The notes under the pieces are model-generated. The model searched no databases, had not been told where the DNA came from, and saw nothing but the letters and a program-made list of their open reading frames with translations. A stretch of DNA of 64,000 bases, from the NCBI RefSeq assembly GCF_000013625.1, contig NC_009659.1, positions 3,968,001-4,032,000 of the forward strand, read 5' to 3'. Source of the stretch: Janthinobacterium sp. Marseille (GTDB taxonomy: Bacteria > Pseudomonadota > Gammaproteobacteria > Burkholderiales > Burkholderiaceae_D). Shown here piece by piece: positions 8,366 through 18,087 of the stretch (positions within the stretch are counted from its first letter, which is position 1; the number at the start of each line of letters is the position of its first letter). The translations under genes were made by a program, and so were the position numbers.

Positions 8366-9142
8366 TCAATCTGCTGCAGGGGGATACCGCCAGCGGTACC
8401 AGGCCAGCCCCAGCCACTCGTGCAGGGCGTAAGAAGTCTGCTGCAACCACTGGCTGGATGGCAGGAAGTCGGCTGGTGTATGGCGCGCATTGCTGATGAA
8501 AATGGTCGGTGCCGCCACCACCTTCAGCCCGGCCTGTGTAAATACCTGTTTCGCGCGTTGCATATGCATGGCATCCGTCACCAGCAAGATGTGTTTCACG
8601 CCGGCCTCGCGCAACATACGCGCGGATAGCTGTGCATTTTCGGCGGTATTGTTCGACGCCTGTTCCAGCCAGCGCACCGGCACCGAAAAATCCTCTCGCA
8701 ACACGCGTGCCATCACCGCCGCTTCCGATACCGCCGCACCGTCCGGTTGCCCACCGCTGACCAACACCGGCAAATGCGTTGTGCGGTATAGCGTAGCGGC
8801 ATAACGCAGGCGATGCAGGGTCGGCGAGCTCGGAATATCTTGTCCGGCATATTCAAGCGCATTGCTGATACGCCCGCCTCCCAGTACCACGATCGCCTGC
8901 GCACCACTTGCATCACCAAGTTGTAGCGGCGGATTGAATTTTTCCAATGGAGAGATGAATAGCGTGGCACCGAAACGGGTACTGCACAAGGCCAAAACGA
9001 CCAGAGCCAATACCGACAAACCCAGGCCCAGGCGCGGCCAGCGCGGCCGCAACAACAAACCCAGCGCACATAGCAGGATCAGGTTGAGCGGCGGCAATAG
9101 CAGTGCGCCCGCCACCGTATTAAACAGCCAGGCGCTGCTCAA
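8366..9142 (-). CDS. ElyC/YdcF family (DUF218) membrane protein
   Basis: 258 residues. Two hydrophobic helices at about 8-31 and 39-60 precede a cytoplasm- or periplasm-facing DUF218 domain with AIVVLGGG (approx. 84-91), PVLVSGGQ and LLVTDAMHMQRA. E. coli ElyC affects undecaprenyl-phosphate use in envelope synthesis; the precise reaction of the family is unsettled. The only start compatible with the upstream in-frame stop is a TTG at 9142 with GGAG about 10 nt before it, or an internal GTG (residue 10). Confidence 0.82.
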   Translation of the reverse strand: MSSAWLFNTVAGALLLPPLNLILLCALGLLLRPRWPRLGLGLSVLALVVLALCSTRFGATLFISPLEKFNPPLQLGDASGAQAIVVLGGGRISNALEYAGQDIPSSPTLHRLRYAATLYRTTHLPVLVSGGQPDGAAVSEAAVMARVLREDFSVPVRWLEQASNNTAENAQLSARMLREAGVKHILLVTDAMHMQRAKQVFTQAGLKVVAAPTIFISNARHTPADFLPSSQWLQQTSYALHEWLGLAWYRWRYPPAAD

Positions 9143-9175
9143 GATAGGCTGACTCCGGCCATCAAAGCGTTGCCC

Positions 9176-9634
9176 TTACTCATTCATTTGCGGTTCGGCG
9201 ATTGTTCGCAGCTGAAAACGACCGTCGTTATTGAAGAGCCAGGTTTCTATCACTTCCACACGCCCATGGCGCAAGAGGGAAGATGCCGGCTTGGGGAAAG
9301 GTGCGGTATTGCGCACACTGGCAAGAGCGGTTGACTCTGTGGTGCGGTCACGGTTAGAGCGCATGATTTCACTACGCAGCAAGCTGCCGTTGGCATCGAT
9401 CACGTATTTCACCACCACGACAGAACGCAGCAAGGCTTGCGGGCGACCGATATACACCTTGGTGGAATTGACCTGTGCAATGCGATGCGCCAGCGCAAAC
9501 TGATATTCGCTGATCGAATCAGCGGTAGACGTACCGTCCGGTGTGGTTTCCGCCGGCTTATCCAGCAAAGTGCGTGCACCGCATCCGGCCAGCAAAAGCG
9601 CGACGGCACATATGGTGATTCGTTTTTTTATCAT
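9176..9634 (-). CDS. Lipoprotein with a TonB C-terminal-like domain
   Basis: 152 residues. The signal peptide ends in the lipobox LLAGC (Cys18), so the mature protein is lipidated. The body resembles the TonB-type C-terminal fold: SVVVVKYVIDANGSLLRSEIMRS, then ALASVRNTAPFPKPASSL and a final strand. It lacks the TonB membrane anchor and proline-rich linker, so it does not energise receptors itself in the classical way. A role in envelope assembly or trafficking is possible. It lies 33 bp upstream of the DUF218 gene. Confidence 0.72.
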   Translation of the reverse strand: MIKKRITICAVALLLAGCGARTLLDKPAETTPDGTSTADSISEYQFALAHRIAQVNSTKVYIGRPQALLRSVVVVKYVIDANGSLLRSEIMRSNRDRTTESTALASVRNTAPFPKPASSLLRHGRVEVIETWLFNNDGRFQLRTIAEPQMNE

Positions 9635-9753
9635 CGCTCTGTCATCTTCGGCATGAAATCAATATCCGATGCGCATAAAAGCACGCATCCCACTGGCAGC
9701 TATCTTAACGGGATAGCGCGCTCATCGCCATCTTGCTGTTGGAACATACTTTG

Positions 9754-10725
9754 TCAGAGAAAGCTTTGCTGCAAACGAAACTGTTCGGTCGCCGCCACCA
9801 ATGCGGCAGCGGTGCCGGGTTCGAGTGCGGCATGACCGGCATCGCCCACGATCTGCAAACGTGCCTGCGGCCAGGCCTCATGCAAACGGTAGGCAGACAC
9901 CGGTGGGCACACCGCATCGTAACGACCCTGCACAATCACCGCCGGCAGATGCCGGATCCTGTCGATATCGCGGATCAACTGGTCTTCTTCCATAAAGCCT
10001 TGATGCAGGAAGTAATGCGCCTCCAGTCGTCCGACACCCAGGGCGATCACATCGTCGTTCAACATCGACTGGATTTCCTGTGGCGGCTTCAGGAACAGGC
10101 AACTGCCTTCATAACGGCTCCAGTCGCGCGCGGCTTGCAAGGACACTGCCGCATCCTCGCTGAACAGGCGACGCTTGTATGCCTGCAGCAAATCCCCGCG
10201 CTCCTCGGGCGGGATAGCGGCAACAAATGCCGCATGCGCCTCCGGGAAAAACCAGCGCATGCCATACAGAAACCAATCAATTTCCGCGCGCGTGCAAAGG
10301 AAGATGCCGCGCAATATGAAGCCGAGACAGGTATGCGGATGCGTTTGTCCATATGCCAGCGCAAGGGTCGCACCCCATGAGCCGCCGAATACCAGCCACT
10401 GCGGTATGCCCAGCATGGCACGCAAGGCTTCGATATCGGCAATCAGCAACTGCGTCGTGTTATCGCGATACTCACCGAGCGGGGTCGATTTGCCGGCACC
10501 ACGCTGGTCGAACAAGACGATGCGGTAATACTCGGGATTAAAAAATTGCCGGTGCCGCGGCGAAATACCGCCGCCGGGACCGCCGTGCAGGAACAAAACC
10601 GGCACCCCGGCCGGATTGCCGCACTCTTCCCAATACAGGGTATGGCGCGCATCTACCGGCAACATTCCGCTGCGATAAGGTTGCAACTCGGGAAACAAGG
10701 GCAATTCAGGAGTCGAAGCGTCCAT
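9754..10725 (-). CDS. pip: Proline iminopeptidase
   Basis: 323 residues from the ATG at 10725. Alpha/beta-hydrolase of peptidase family S33: the oxyanion motif HGGPGGG is near residue 47, the nucleophile elbow is GGSWGA (Ser near 111), and a late Asp and His (GRYDAVCPP, DAGHAALEPG) complete the triad. It removes N-terminal proline from peptides in the cytoplasm. Length matches the family (310-320). A TTG three codons upstream is less likely. It is monocistronic. Confidence 0.92.
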   Translation of the reverse strand: MDASTPELPLFPELQPYRSGMLPVDARHTLYWEECGNPAGVPVLFLHGGPGGGISPRHRQFFNPEYYRIVLFDQRGAGKSTPLGEYRDNTTQLLIADIEALRAMLGIPQWLVFGGSWGATLALAYGQTHPHTCLGFILRGIFLCTRAEIDWFLYGMRWFFPEAHAAFVAAIPPEERGDLLQAYKRRLFSEDAAVSLQAARDWSRYEGSCLFLKPPQEIQSMLNDDVIALGVGRLEAHYFLHQGFMEEDQLIRDIDRIRHLPAVIVQGRYDAVCPPVSAYRLHEAWPQARLQIVGDAGHAALEPGTAAALVAATEQFRLQQSFL

Positions 10726-10911
10726 GGCATTCAAAAAAAGAAATCATTGATCGTCAGCAGGAAAGCCGCGCCCTGCCTGCCCCTGCCGCTATGCACAGAA
10801 AGCCGGCGCGATTGTTTGCGAACTATTCCCGCCATGCAACCTCTACCTTCAGTACCCATGTAAGTCGCATGTGTAAAACATGCAAAAAGCATTTGAATTG
10901 GAGGTGAACTA

Positions 10912-12036
10912 ATGATGTTACTGCAAGACTGGTTTATGTTTGGAATTTCACTGGAGAACTGGCTACACGCGCTACTGGCAACGGTATTAAGTTATCTGAT
11001 CATGGACCTGCTCACACGCTTCGTGGTCCGCCTCGTTAAACGCCGCATGTCCGTCCTTCATCGCATTACCAAACACCGCATCGACGAAGTCATTGTTCAC
11101 ACCCTGGGCGGCACCAAACGCATGCTGCTCCTGCTGCTGGCAATCCTGATCGGCCTCAATACCCTGACCCTGCCCGCCGCGCTCGAACTGCGTCTGTCGC
11201 AGGCAGGCATCATCATCATCGGCCTGCAAATCGCAATCTGGCTCAATCGCGGCATCAATATGTGGATGGAAAAGGTGGTCGATCCGGAAGTCGATCCGGA
11301 ACTGCGGAATGGTGCGACCACCACCACCATGGTCTTCCTGCTGCGCATCGCGGTGATGCTGACCGTGTTGCTGGCGGTATTGGCCAACCTGGGTGTGAAC
11401 ATCACCGCCTTTGTTGCCAGCCTGGGCATAGGCGGTATTGCGATTGCATTCGCACTGCAAGCTATCCTCAGCGACCTGTTTGCTTCACTGTCGATAGGCT
11501 TGGACAAGCCATTTGAAGTCGGCGACTTTATTGTGGTCGACGATTTGCTGGGGACGGTGGAATACGTCGGCATCAGGACCACACGCCTGCGCAGCCTGAG
11601 TGGCGAACAGTTGGTGCGCTCCAATACCGAATTGCTGAAATCACCGATACGTAACTACAAGCGCATGTCGGAGCGACGCGTACTCTTCAACTTCGGCATT
11701 ACGCATGACACACCGGTCGACAAGATTGCCGAGTTATCGTCGACAGTGCGTAAAATTATCGAAGACGCACCTTCCACCCGCTACGACCGTGCACACTTTG
11801 TCCGCATCGGTCCCAGCAGCCTGGAGTTTGAAGTCGTGTATTACCTGTTAAGCCGTGAATACAGCGTCTATATGGATGTGCAACAACACATCAATCTGGA
11901 ACTCATGCGTGCCTGTGCCGAACGCGGCATTGTGTTTGCCCATCCGACGACAACCCTGCATGTGCCGTCCGAAGTGCATTTGGCTACACGCCCTACGCCG
12001 GTCGAAGTAGCGCAACGCAAACAAGCCAGCGCCTGA
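10912..12036 (+). CDS. MscS-family mechanosensitive ion channel
   Basis: 374 residues. Four hydrophobic helices occupy roughly the first 190 residues. The pore helix and following beta domain read GIGGIAIAFALQAILSDLFASLSIGLDKPFEVGDFI (about 178-213), the signature of MscS channels. It releases solutes on hypo-osmotic shock from the inner membrane, which suits an organism that accumulates ectoine. GGAGGTGAACTA gives an excellent ribosome site; ATG 10912 and 10915 are both possible. Confidence 0.93.
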   Translation: MMLLQDWFMFGISLENWLHALLATVLSYLIMDLLTRFVVRLVKRRMSVLHRITKHRIDEVIVHTLGGTKRMLLLLLAILIGLNTLTLPAALELRLSQAGIIIIGLQIAIWLNRGINMWMEKVVDPEVDPELRNGATTTTMVFLLRIAVMLTVLLAVLANLGVNITAFVASLGIGGIAIAFALQAILSDLFASLSIGLDKPFEVGDFIVVDDLLGTVEYVGIRTTRLRSLSGEQLVRSNTELLKSPIRNYKRMSERRVLFNFGITHDTPVDKIAELSSTVRKIIEDAPSTRYDRAHFVRIGPSSLEFEVVYYLLSREYSVYMDVQQHINLELMRACAERGIVFAHPTTTLHVPSEVHLATRPTPVEVAQRKQASA

Positions 12037-12039
12037 TGT

Positions 12040-12068
12040 AAAACATGCGGGCCTGGCCCGCATGTTTT
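12040..12068. terminator. Bidirectional terminator between mscS-like and PACE genes
   Basis: The palindrome AACATGCGGGCC/GGCCCGCATGTT (12042-12066) is flanked by A-rich and T-rich ends, serving the convergent genes on both sides. Confidence 0.85.
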
Positions 12069-12532
12069 CACTTGCTAACGACGCCAGTCTTGCCCATACG
12101 ATGGCGCACGATGTCGTACACCCAGTTGAAGCAAAACGCGTACAGCATGAAAAAGACCGAGAACACCAGGTCAAGCATCAGCGCATCCCACACCGATATA
12201 TCCAGCCACCATGCTGTCAGCGGCAGGGCAATCGACATGAAGAAGGCTTCGAAGCCCAGCGTATGGCAAACCCGCATGCGGACAGTGCGACGCCAGCCAT
12301 AGCGGTGTTCGAAGGCTTCGTAAATGTGGTTGTAAATCATATTGCTAGCCATCGCGGACAGCGCCAGCATCACGGCCAGGGCGCCGAAATGCAGCATGTC
12401 CATACCGAAACCATAGGACATCAGTGGGACCAGGATAATGAGCGCGAAAAATTCAAACAGGACAGCGTGAATGACGCGGCGGAATAATGTATTGATAACA
12501 GGTACTCGGAAAAAAACAGGCGGGGGCTCCAT
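12068..12532 (-). CDS. PACE family efflux transporter
   Basis: 154 residues, four transmembrane helices arranged as two bacterial transmembrane pair domains. Each pair starts with a similar block: RRVIHAVLFEFFAL (around residue 18) and RMRVCHTLGFEAFF (around 86), with the family's conserved Glu in the first helix of each. The prototype AceI exports chlorhexidine and short-chain diamines by proton antiport. No AceR-type LysR regulator is adjacent. The stop codon lies at the edge of the shared terminator. Confidence 0.87.
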   Translation of the reverse strand: MEPPPVFFRVPVINTLFRRVIHAVLFEFFALIILVPLMSYGFGMDMLHFGALAVMLALSAMASNMIYNHIYEAFEHRYGWRRTVRMRVCHTLGFEAFFMSIALPLTAWWLDISVWDALMLDLVFSVFFMLYAFCFNWVYDIVRHRMGKTGVVSK

Positions 12533-12638
12533 TATAGGTTGCCCACGGCAAACCCGCTTGGCAGCTACCCGTCACGGATAAAGCTGCGTTTTTTCGTAAT
12601 GAAAATGGCAATTCCGAAAAAAGATTCTGCAAAGAGTG

Positions 12639-12667
12639 GTGACAAATTTTTTAATATGTTCTATACT
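12639..12667 (+). promoter_or_regulatory. Sigma-70 promoter of the tRNA-Val/tRNA-Asp operon
   Basis: GTGACA at 12639-12644 (one mismatch to TTGACA) and TATACT at 12662-12667 are separated by exactly 17 bp. The tRNA starts about 60 nt downstream. This is the best-formed promoter in the window. Confidence 0.82.
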
Positions 12668-12727
12668 TCGCCCCCTTCAGGTGTTGGTAGACGTCAACAC
12701 AAGTTTGGCTGAGTAAGCGTATTTTGC

Positions 12728-12803
12728 GGGTGCTTAGCTCAGTTGGTAGAGCGGCGCCCTTACAAGGCGTAGGTCGGCGGTTCGACCCCGTCAGCACCCA
12801 CCA
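12728..12803 (+). tRNA. tRNA-Val (TAC anticodon)
   Basis: 76 nt with encoded CCA. Acceptor GGGTGCT pairs with AGCACCC, the D-arm contains AGCTCAGTTGGTAGAGC, anticodon loop CTTACAA gives TAC, and the T-arm is GGCGGTTCGACCCCGTC. It is co-transcribed with tRNA-Asp 37 nt downstream. Confidence 0.96.
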
Positions 12804-12840
12804 ATCAGTCAAACAAGCAGCCTGAAGCAGTCTAGTAGTT

Positions 12841-12917
12841 GGAGTGGTAGTTCAGTTGGTTAGAATACCGGCCTGTCACGCCGGGGGTCGCGGGTTCGAG
12901 TCCCGTCCACTCCGCCA
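12841..12917 (+). tRNA. tRNA-Asp (GTC anticodon)
   Basis: 77 nt with encoded CCA. Acceptor GGAGTGG pairs with CCACTCC, anticodon loop CTGTCAC gives GTC, and the T-arm is GCGGGTTCGAGTCCCGT. It is the second gene of the tRNA operon and is followed by a terminator. Confidence 0.96.
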
Positions 12918-12924
12918 GAACAAG

Positions 12925-12951
12925 AAAATGCCCGCGCAAGCGGGCATTTTT
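12925..12951 (+). terminator. Terminator of the tRNA operon
   Basis: AAAATGCCCGC and GCGGGCATTTT pair around a GCAA loop and are followed by T's. Confidence 0.88.
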
Positions 12952-12965
12952 GTTTCCGTCTCCTA

Positions 12966-13150
12966 TTTCGGCGCAGCCGACACATCGCGGATGGAGTGCG
13001 CCGCCTGCGCGGCGCACGGCGGGACTCGAAGCGATTTGCTTGCAAGCAAATCGGCGGCCTGCGGAACGTAGGCGAGTCCTGTCCACTCTTTCGGCATAGC
13101 CGATATGCTGTGGATCGAATGAGCCGCCTGCAGAATGCAGGCGAGTCCCC
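12966..13150. repeat. Degenerate repeat field after tRNA-Asp
   Basis: A unit beginning TTTCGGC..AGCCGA and running through GGAT.GA.TG.GCCGCCTGC occurs at 12966-13027 and again at 13089-13150 with roughly three quarters identity. A third partial copy (GGCCTGCGGAACGTAGGCGAGTC type) lies between. A perfect 22-bp palindrome fills 13032-13053. In addition, 16 nt of the tRNA-Asp 3' part (12897-12912) recur with one mismatch at 13073-13088. This looks like a small decayed tandem array that includes tRNA 3' fragments. No protein is supported here. Confidence 0.7.
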
Positions 13151-13153
13151 TCA

Positions 13154-15307
13154 TCAAAATACCTTTTTGACGGCAAGCATCACCGCACGTGGTTCGCCAT
13201 AGAAATTCTGGCGCCCGAAGTTACTGACTTTTTCATAGTATTTTTTATCGAACAGGTTGGTGACGGTCAGGCTGGCGGTCGTTGTACTGTCAATTTGATA
13301 CCCGACTTGCCCACTCACCGTCACGTATCCATCACCGACCACACGAGTCGCCCCTGTTCCCGAAGCAAAGTCACTCACCGCTTTCAGGCCGCCGGCGAGG
13401 CTCCAGCGATTCAGGGCACCATCACGCCAGCTGTGCTTGGACCAGAGATTGAAGCTATGGCGCGGCGTAAATGGCGAGAAGGCTTGTCCTACCGAAGCGA
13501 TAGGTGCCTGCAAGAATTTCGTTGCAGTGTAGGCATAACCGGCGACCAATTCCCAGCCCGGCGCCACCTGCCCGCTTACTTCCGCTTCCAGGCCCTGGCT
13601 TCGGACCTTGCCGCCCGGAATCGAATCCGTGAGGCTAGGCGTGCTTGTATCGTCAATCGCCCGGTCTTTATCGATGATCCTGAAGATCGCGAAACTAGTG
13701 TTCACACGCTTATCGAACCATTCGCTTTTTATACCGAATTCAATCTGCGAACCGGTACGCGGATCCAGCAGTTTGCCATTCCTGTCTATCGCCGTTTGCC
13801 CGACAAAGGTCTCCGCATAGCTCCCGTACAAAGACGAGTTATCGCTCAAGGTATAAATCACGCTGCTTAGCGGTGTAAATTGTGTACCAGGCCTGGAAGT
13901 CGAACTGACGACGCCGGTCGTCGGATTCCTCGATTCGGTTTCCCAACGCCCCAGCCGCCCACCCAGCAGGAAAGTCCAGCGATCCAAAGGTTTGAGCTGC
14001 ACTTGGCCATACAGGCCTGTTTGAGTCTGCTTGCTGCCGTTGTTGTAGTTCCCTATGTTCAGCTCAGGATAAGGAAGATCATTGTTCGGATGATAGATAT
14101 TCATCGTGCCGGTCGGGCCAAACACTGACCTGTTCTTCGATTCTTCTGTGCTGCGATTCACGCCTACCAGCACTTTGTGCGTACGACCACCCAATTGGAA
14201 TGGCCCGGCATAGTAGGCATCCAGGTTAACGTTTGTCGCCTCCTGCTGGAAATTCACCGTTTGATATGCCACATCCCCGGTCGCTACGCTGGCCAGGCCG
14301 TTAGCCCGCAGTGCCTTGTAGATCATAGAACGATCGATCTGGCGCGCCGCAAACTTGAACAGGCCACCGTCGTCGAATTTGTGTTCGAGTTCTGCAAACA
14401 TATCGTCCGTTTGCATATCCTGCACATTGTTTTTGCTACCAATAAAAGTCGAACGGGAGACATTTGGCAAGGTGTAGTTCGCCAATGCGGGCAAACCCTG
14501 GTCAACCACCGAGTCGACTTTTTGATGGGCCAGCCCCAGTGACAAGGTGGTACGAGAAGTCAGGTCGATTTCTACCGTGCCGTACCCGAGGTTCTTTTTG
14601 CTTTGCAAAGTGTTGACGAAGCTTTCCCGGTCATCGACCAAACCGACCACGCGCGCACGGATACGTCCCGCTTCATCCAGTTTGCCGGTGAGATCAAATT
14701 CCGCGCGACGCGTATCCCATGAGCCCAGCATAACGCCCACGCTGCCGGCAAAATCTGCACGCGCACGCTTTCTCACCAGATTGATGGTGCCGCCCGGCTC
14801 ACCCGCTCCCTGCAGCAAACCTGCCGGGCCTCGCAACACTTCAATCCGGTCATAGATTGCGGTATCGAGAGCCGTGGAGTAATTGGCGCCCTGACTGATG
14901 GCCAGGCCATCCAGCTGGATCGTGCCAATATCGAAACCACGTGCCTGGATCGAATTGAAATTTCCCGCACCATCGAGGCGGGTCACGTTTACACCTGTCG
15001 TCTGCTTCAGCACATCTTCGATTTTCGTGATGTTTTGATCGTCCATGCGCTGGCGTGTAACGACGCTGATCGATTGCGGTGTTTCCCTCAGCGTTTGCGG
15101 AATCTTGGATCCGACAGTGACCGCATGTGCGGCATAAGAATGCGTCAGCTCACTGCTGGCATCATCAGTCGCCGTCACCTTGACTTCAGGCAGCGTCGTC
15201 GTAACGGCAGGATTTGCAGCATTATCGTTCTGCTGCGCGAAAGCGATGGAAAGTGGCGTGGCCCAGGCCAGGGTAGCCGCTAAAGCGATGGTTTTACGGT
15301 GCAGCAC
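13154..15307 (-). CDS. TonB-dependent siderophore receptor
   Basis: 717 residues starting at GTG 15307 with AAGGA upstream. A signal peptide ends near IAFA-QQ, a TonB-box-like LPEVKVTA follows, and the plug domain carries PQTLRETPQSISVVTRQRM and LRGPAGLLQGAGEPGGTINLVRK, typical of hydroxamate-type ferric siderophore receptors (FoxA/FhuE/FpvA-like plugs). The barrel ends with Phe (AVKKVF), as outer-membrane proteins do. There is no N-terminal signalling domain. A Fur-like box lies about 80 bp upstream. It stands alone without transport genes. Substrate cannot be assigned. Confidence 0.92.
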   Translation of the reverse strand: MLHRKTIALAATLAWATPLSIAFAQQNDNAANPAVTTTLPEVKVTATDDASSELTHSYAAHAVTVGSKIPQTLRETPQSISVVTRQRMDDQNITKIEDVLKQTTGVNVTRLDGAGNFNSIQARGFDIGTIQLDGLAISQGANYSTALDTAIYDRIEVLRGPAGLLQGAGEPGGTINLVRKRARADFAGSVGVMLGSWDTRRAEFDLTGKLDEAGRIRARVVGLVDDRESFVNTLQSKKNLGYGTVEIDLTSRTTLSLGLAHQKVDSVVDQGLPALANYTLPNVSRSTFIGSKNNVQDMQTDDMFAELEHKFDDGGLFKFAARQIDRSMIYKALRANGLASVATGDVAYQTVNFQQEATNVNLDAYYAGPFQLGGRTHKVLVGVNRSTEESKNRSVFGPTGTMNIYHPNNDLPYPELNIGNYNNGSKQTQTGLYGQVQLKPLDRWTFLLGGRLGRWETESRNPTTGVVSSTSRPGTQFTPLSSVIYTLSDNSSLYGSYAETFVGQTAIDRNGKLLDPRTGSQIEFGIKSEWFDKRVNTSFAIFRIIDKDRAIDDTSTPSLTDSIPGGKVRSQGLEAEVSGQVAPGWELVAGYAYTATKFLQAPIASVGQAFSPFTPRHSFNLWSKHSWRDGALNRWSLAGGLKAVSDFASGTGATRVVGDGYVTVSGQVGYQIDSTTTASLTVTNLFDKKYYEKVSNFGRQNFYGEPRAVMLAVKKVF

Positions 15308-15327
15308 AGTAGTTCCTTAAGGATGCA

Positions 15328-15349
15328 CTGGCTGACGGTAGGCTGGCGG
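15328..15349 (-). promoter_or_regulatory. Shared leader motif of TonB receptor genes (copy 1)
   Basis: On the minus strand the 5' region contains CCGCCAGCC followed closely by AGCCAG, 20-40 nt before the start codon. The same pair of motifs precedes the three receptor genes at 47.7-56.9 kb. Function unknown. Confidence 0.45.
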
Positions 15350-15386
15350 ATGCGGGTTAATGAGAGATTTGCGCCATTCTAATTCG

Positions 15387-15405
15387 GAATAATTCTCATT
15401 CATTA
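15387..15405 (-). promoter_or_regulatory. Fur box upstream of the siderophore receptor
   Basis: GAATAATTCTCATTCATTA resembles the 19-bp Fur consensus (GATAATGATAATCATTATC), with the AATGAGAATTATTC core on the receptor strand. Iron repression is inferred. Confidence 0.7.
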
Positions 15406-15618
15406 AAATCCGCATGTTTTAATTATCTGGCGTTACATATTTGCCACGGACGCGGGCAAACCAGTCAAATGTTTCCAAAATGGAACCACAATGCGCACTG
15501 GATAAGTACGCCGGAATTCATATGCATTTGCATCTGATACCATAGCGACCTGAGCAAATTTAAATCCGCATTTTTGTTTTTCGGCGCCAATCGCGCCATC
15601 AGCAATGCGAGAACCAAG

Positions 15619-16314
15619 ATGACCGATTCCACGCCTGAATTCAAACGCGAACCCATTCCACTTCCGAGCAAACCCGGCAAGGTCTTGCTGCATTCCTGCT
15701 GCGCGCCCTGCTCCGGCGAAGTCATGGAAGCCATGCTGGCGAGCGGCATCGAATACACGATTTTCTTTTACAACCCGAATATCCATCCGGAAAAAGAGTA
15801 CCTGCTGCGCAAGGAAGAAAATATCCGCTTTGCCGAAAAACACAATGTGCCTTTCATTGATGCGGATTACGATACCGATAACTGGTTCGAACGTGCGAAG
15901 GGAATGGAAAACGAACCCGAGCGCGGCATACGTTGCACCATGTGCTTCGACATGCGCTTCGAGCGCACTGCGCTGTATGCACATGAGCATGGCTTCCCTG
16001 TCATTTCCAGCTCGCTCGGCATCTCGCGCTGGAAGGACATGAACCAGATCAATGATTGCGGCGTACGCGCCGCGGCCAAGTATCCGGACATGCTGTACTG
16101 GGAATATAACTGGCGCAAGAAAGGCGGCTCCGCCCGCATGATCGAAATCTCCAAGCGCGAGAATTTCTATCAACAGGAATATTGCGGCTGCGTCTATTCA
16201 TTACGCGATACCAATAAACACCGCCGGGAAAGCGGTCGCGAACGCATTGCTATGGGTGTGCAGTTCTACGGCAAGAATCACGAAACGCTGACTCCCGAAG
16301 GCGAAGGCAAGTAA
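15619..16314 (+). CDS. queH: Epoxyqueuosine reductase QueH
   Basis: 231 residues from ATG 15619 (an in-frame TTG at 15574 would extend it by 15). The DUF208/QueH pattern is clear: [11 protein letters not shown] near the N-terminus, [15 protein letters not shown] in the middle, [16 protein letters not shown], and [13 protein letters not shown] near the end. These cysteines bind the Fe-S cluster and a second metal. QueH performs the last step of queuosine synthesis, reducing epoxyqueuosine in tRNA, and is non-homologous to the cobalamin enzyme QueG. It ends at a bidirectional terminator. Confidence 0.93.
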   Translation: MTDSTPEFKREPIPLPSKPGKVLLHSCCAPCSGEVMEAMLASGIEYTIFFYNPNIHPEKEYLLRKEENIRFAEKHNVPFIDADYDTDNWFERAKGMENEPERGIRCTMCFDMRFERTALYAHEHGFPVISSSLGISRWKDMNQINDCGVRAAAKYPDMLYWEYNWRKKGGSARMIEISKRENFYQQEYCGCVYSLRDTNKHRRESGRERIAMGVQFYGKNHETLTPEGEGK

Positions 16315-16332
16315 ACGTCGAATACGACCAAT

Positions 16333-16362
16333 AAAAAGCCAGGCTTCAGCCTGGCTTTTTTG
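16333..16362. terminator. Bidirectional terminator between queH and the chemoreceptor gene
   Basis: AAAAAGCCAGGC and GCCTGGCTTTTT pair around a TTCA loop; it serves both convergent genes. Confidence 0.9.
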
Positions 16363-16371
16363 TACGCTGTG

Positions 16372-18087
16372 TCAGAACTGCTCCCACTCATCCCCTGCCG
16401 GAACGACATTGCGCGGCACCCGCGCAAACTCCTTGTCTTCGATTTTTTGCTGCGTGGTTTTGACCTTATGCAGCGCTGCTTTGCCTGCCACCTTCGGCTG
16501 TTCCGGCGCAGTGTAAGTCGGCACCGCATTCACTACGGTCGTGCCATGCCCATCCAGCTTGAATACACCGACCACCTGCGACAGGTGACTGGCCTGGCCC
16601 TGCAATGATTCCGCTGCGGCGGCGGCTTCTTCCACCAGTGCCGCATTTTGTTGCGTGACCTGATCCATCTGCATCACGGCCTGATTGATTTGCTCGATGC
16701 CATCGGTTTGTTCCTGGCTCGCGGCAGTTATTTCACTCATGATGTCGGTGACCCGCTTCACGCTTTCCACCACTTCACGCATGGTGGCGCCGGCGTCGTC
16801 GACCAGGCGCGAACCTATGCTGACTTTGTCGACCGAATCACCTATCAATTCCTTGATCTCTTTGGCCGCACTCGCCGAACGTTGCGCCAGCGTGCGCACT
16901 TCTGACGCCACCACGGCAAAACCCCTGCCCTGCTCACCGGCACGTGCCGCTTCTACCGCCGCATTCAGTGCCAGGATATTGGTCTGGAAGGCGATACCGT
17001 CGATCACACCGATGATGTCGACAATTTTTTTCGCGGAGTCATTGATCTCGCCCATGGTATCGACCACCTTCGATACCACTGCACCACCGCGCACCGCAAC
17101 TTCGGAAGCGGAGAGTGCGAGTTGATTCGATTGCCGTGCATTTTCGGCATTTTGCTTGACCGTGCTGGTCAGCTCTTCCATCGAAGACGCCGTTTCTTCC
17201 AGCGAACTTGCCTGCTGTTCGGTGCGCGAAGACAGGTCCAGATTGCCGGTCGCAATCTGATGTGAAGCCGATGCGATGGTATCGGTGCCAAGCCGGACTT
17301 GCGTCACTATCTTCAGCAAGCCTTCATTCATATCCTTCAGGGCTTGCAGCAGTTGCCCGGTTTCATCCTTCGATTCCACGACGATGCTGCCGGTCAAATC
17401 GCCATCGGCGACCTTGCGCGCCAGGACCACCGCCTGGCTCAGCGGACGTGTAATGCTGCGCGTCGCGAGTACGGCAAATACAGCAGCAATCAATACCGCA
17501 ATAATGGAAAAGATCCCTATCAATAATTGGGTCTGGCTGGCTTTGGCATTTGCCTCCGCGCCCGATTTTTTCATTAATTCATTTTGATAATCGATCAGCT
17601 TGTCGATCGAAGCCAAATAGCTCAGTTGTGCCGGCCGCACTTCGGCAAACAGCAAGGCCACCGCTTCATCCTTGATTCCGGCCGAAGCCAGTTTGATGAA
17701 GTCATCTTTCAAGGGCAGGAATTTGCTGCGATCGGCCTGCAGGCCGGCTATGGTCTGGCGACCGCGTTCGGAGCGCACGGTTTTTTCCAGTTCGACCAAA
17801 GCATTATTGAGGGAATCGGTGGCCTTCCCGATCTGGGTCAGCTCGGCCTGTATCGCTGCCTTCTCCGTCATCAGTAAAGCATTGCGCATATTGCGTGCGA
17901 TCTGATTCAGGTCGTCCTTCATGACGTTGGCGAGGACGGTTTTCGGATAACGATCGCCGTCCACTTCGCTGATCGCATCGTTCAAGCCACCTATGCGGGT
18001 GAAGGCAAGCGTGGCGAGAACCACCAGCAAGATGACCATACTGCCAAAGCTCAGGCTCAAACGCTGGCCAATTTTCAGGTTTTTCAT
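16372..18087 (-). CDS. Methyl-accepting chemotaxis protein
   Basis: 571 residues from the ATG that gives [15 protein letters not shown], a typical MCP start; two earlier ATGs and a TTG are possible. First transmembrane helix at about 12-32, a four-helix-bundle periplasmic sensor (about 33-185), second helix near 190-212, HAMP around 213-265, then the signalling hairpin whose tip reads [31 protein letters not shown]. The C-terminus is EWEQF, close to the NWETF pentapeptide that tethers CheR/CheB. Ligand unknown. It is monocistronic. Confidence 0.93.
   Translation of the reverse strand: MKNLKIGQRLSLSFGSMVILLVVLATLAFTRIGGLNDAISEVDGDRYPKTVLANVMKDDLNQIARNMRNALLMTEKAAIQAELTQIGKATDSLNNALVELEKTVRSERGRQTIAGLQADRSKFLPLKDDFIKLASAGIKDEAVALLFAEVRPAQLSYLASIDKLIDYQNELMKKSGAEANAKASQTQLLIGIFSIIAVLIAAVFAVLATRSITRPLSQAVVLARKVADGDLTGSIVVESKDETGQLLQALKDMNEGLLKIVTQVRLGTDTIASASHQIATGNLDLSSRTEQQASSLEETASSMEELTSTVKQNAENARQSNQLALSASEVAVRGGAVVSKVVDTMGEINDSAKKIVDIIGVIDGIAFQTNILALNAAVEAARAGEQGRGFAVVASEVRTLAQRSASAAKEIKELIGDSVDKVSIGSRLVDDAGATMREVVESVKRVTDIMSEITAASQEQTDGIEQINQAVMQMDQVTQQNAALVEEAAAAAESLQGQASHLSQVVGVFKLDGHGTTVVNAVPTYTAPEQPKVAGKAALHKVKTTQQKIEDKEFARVPRNVVPAGDEWEQF

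Noticed and set aside
12832..13176. Short open frames across tRNA-Asp and the following repeats
   Set aside because: They translate tRNA and repeat DNA; the apparent protein repeats (AAHSI, LASK) come from the DNA repeats.
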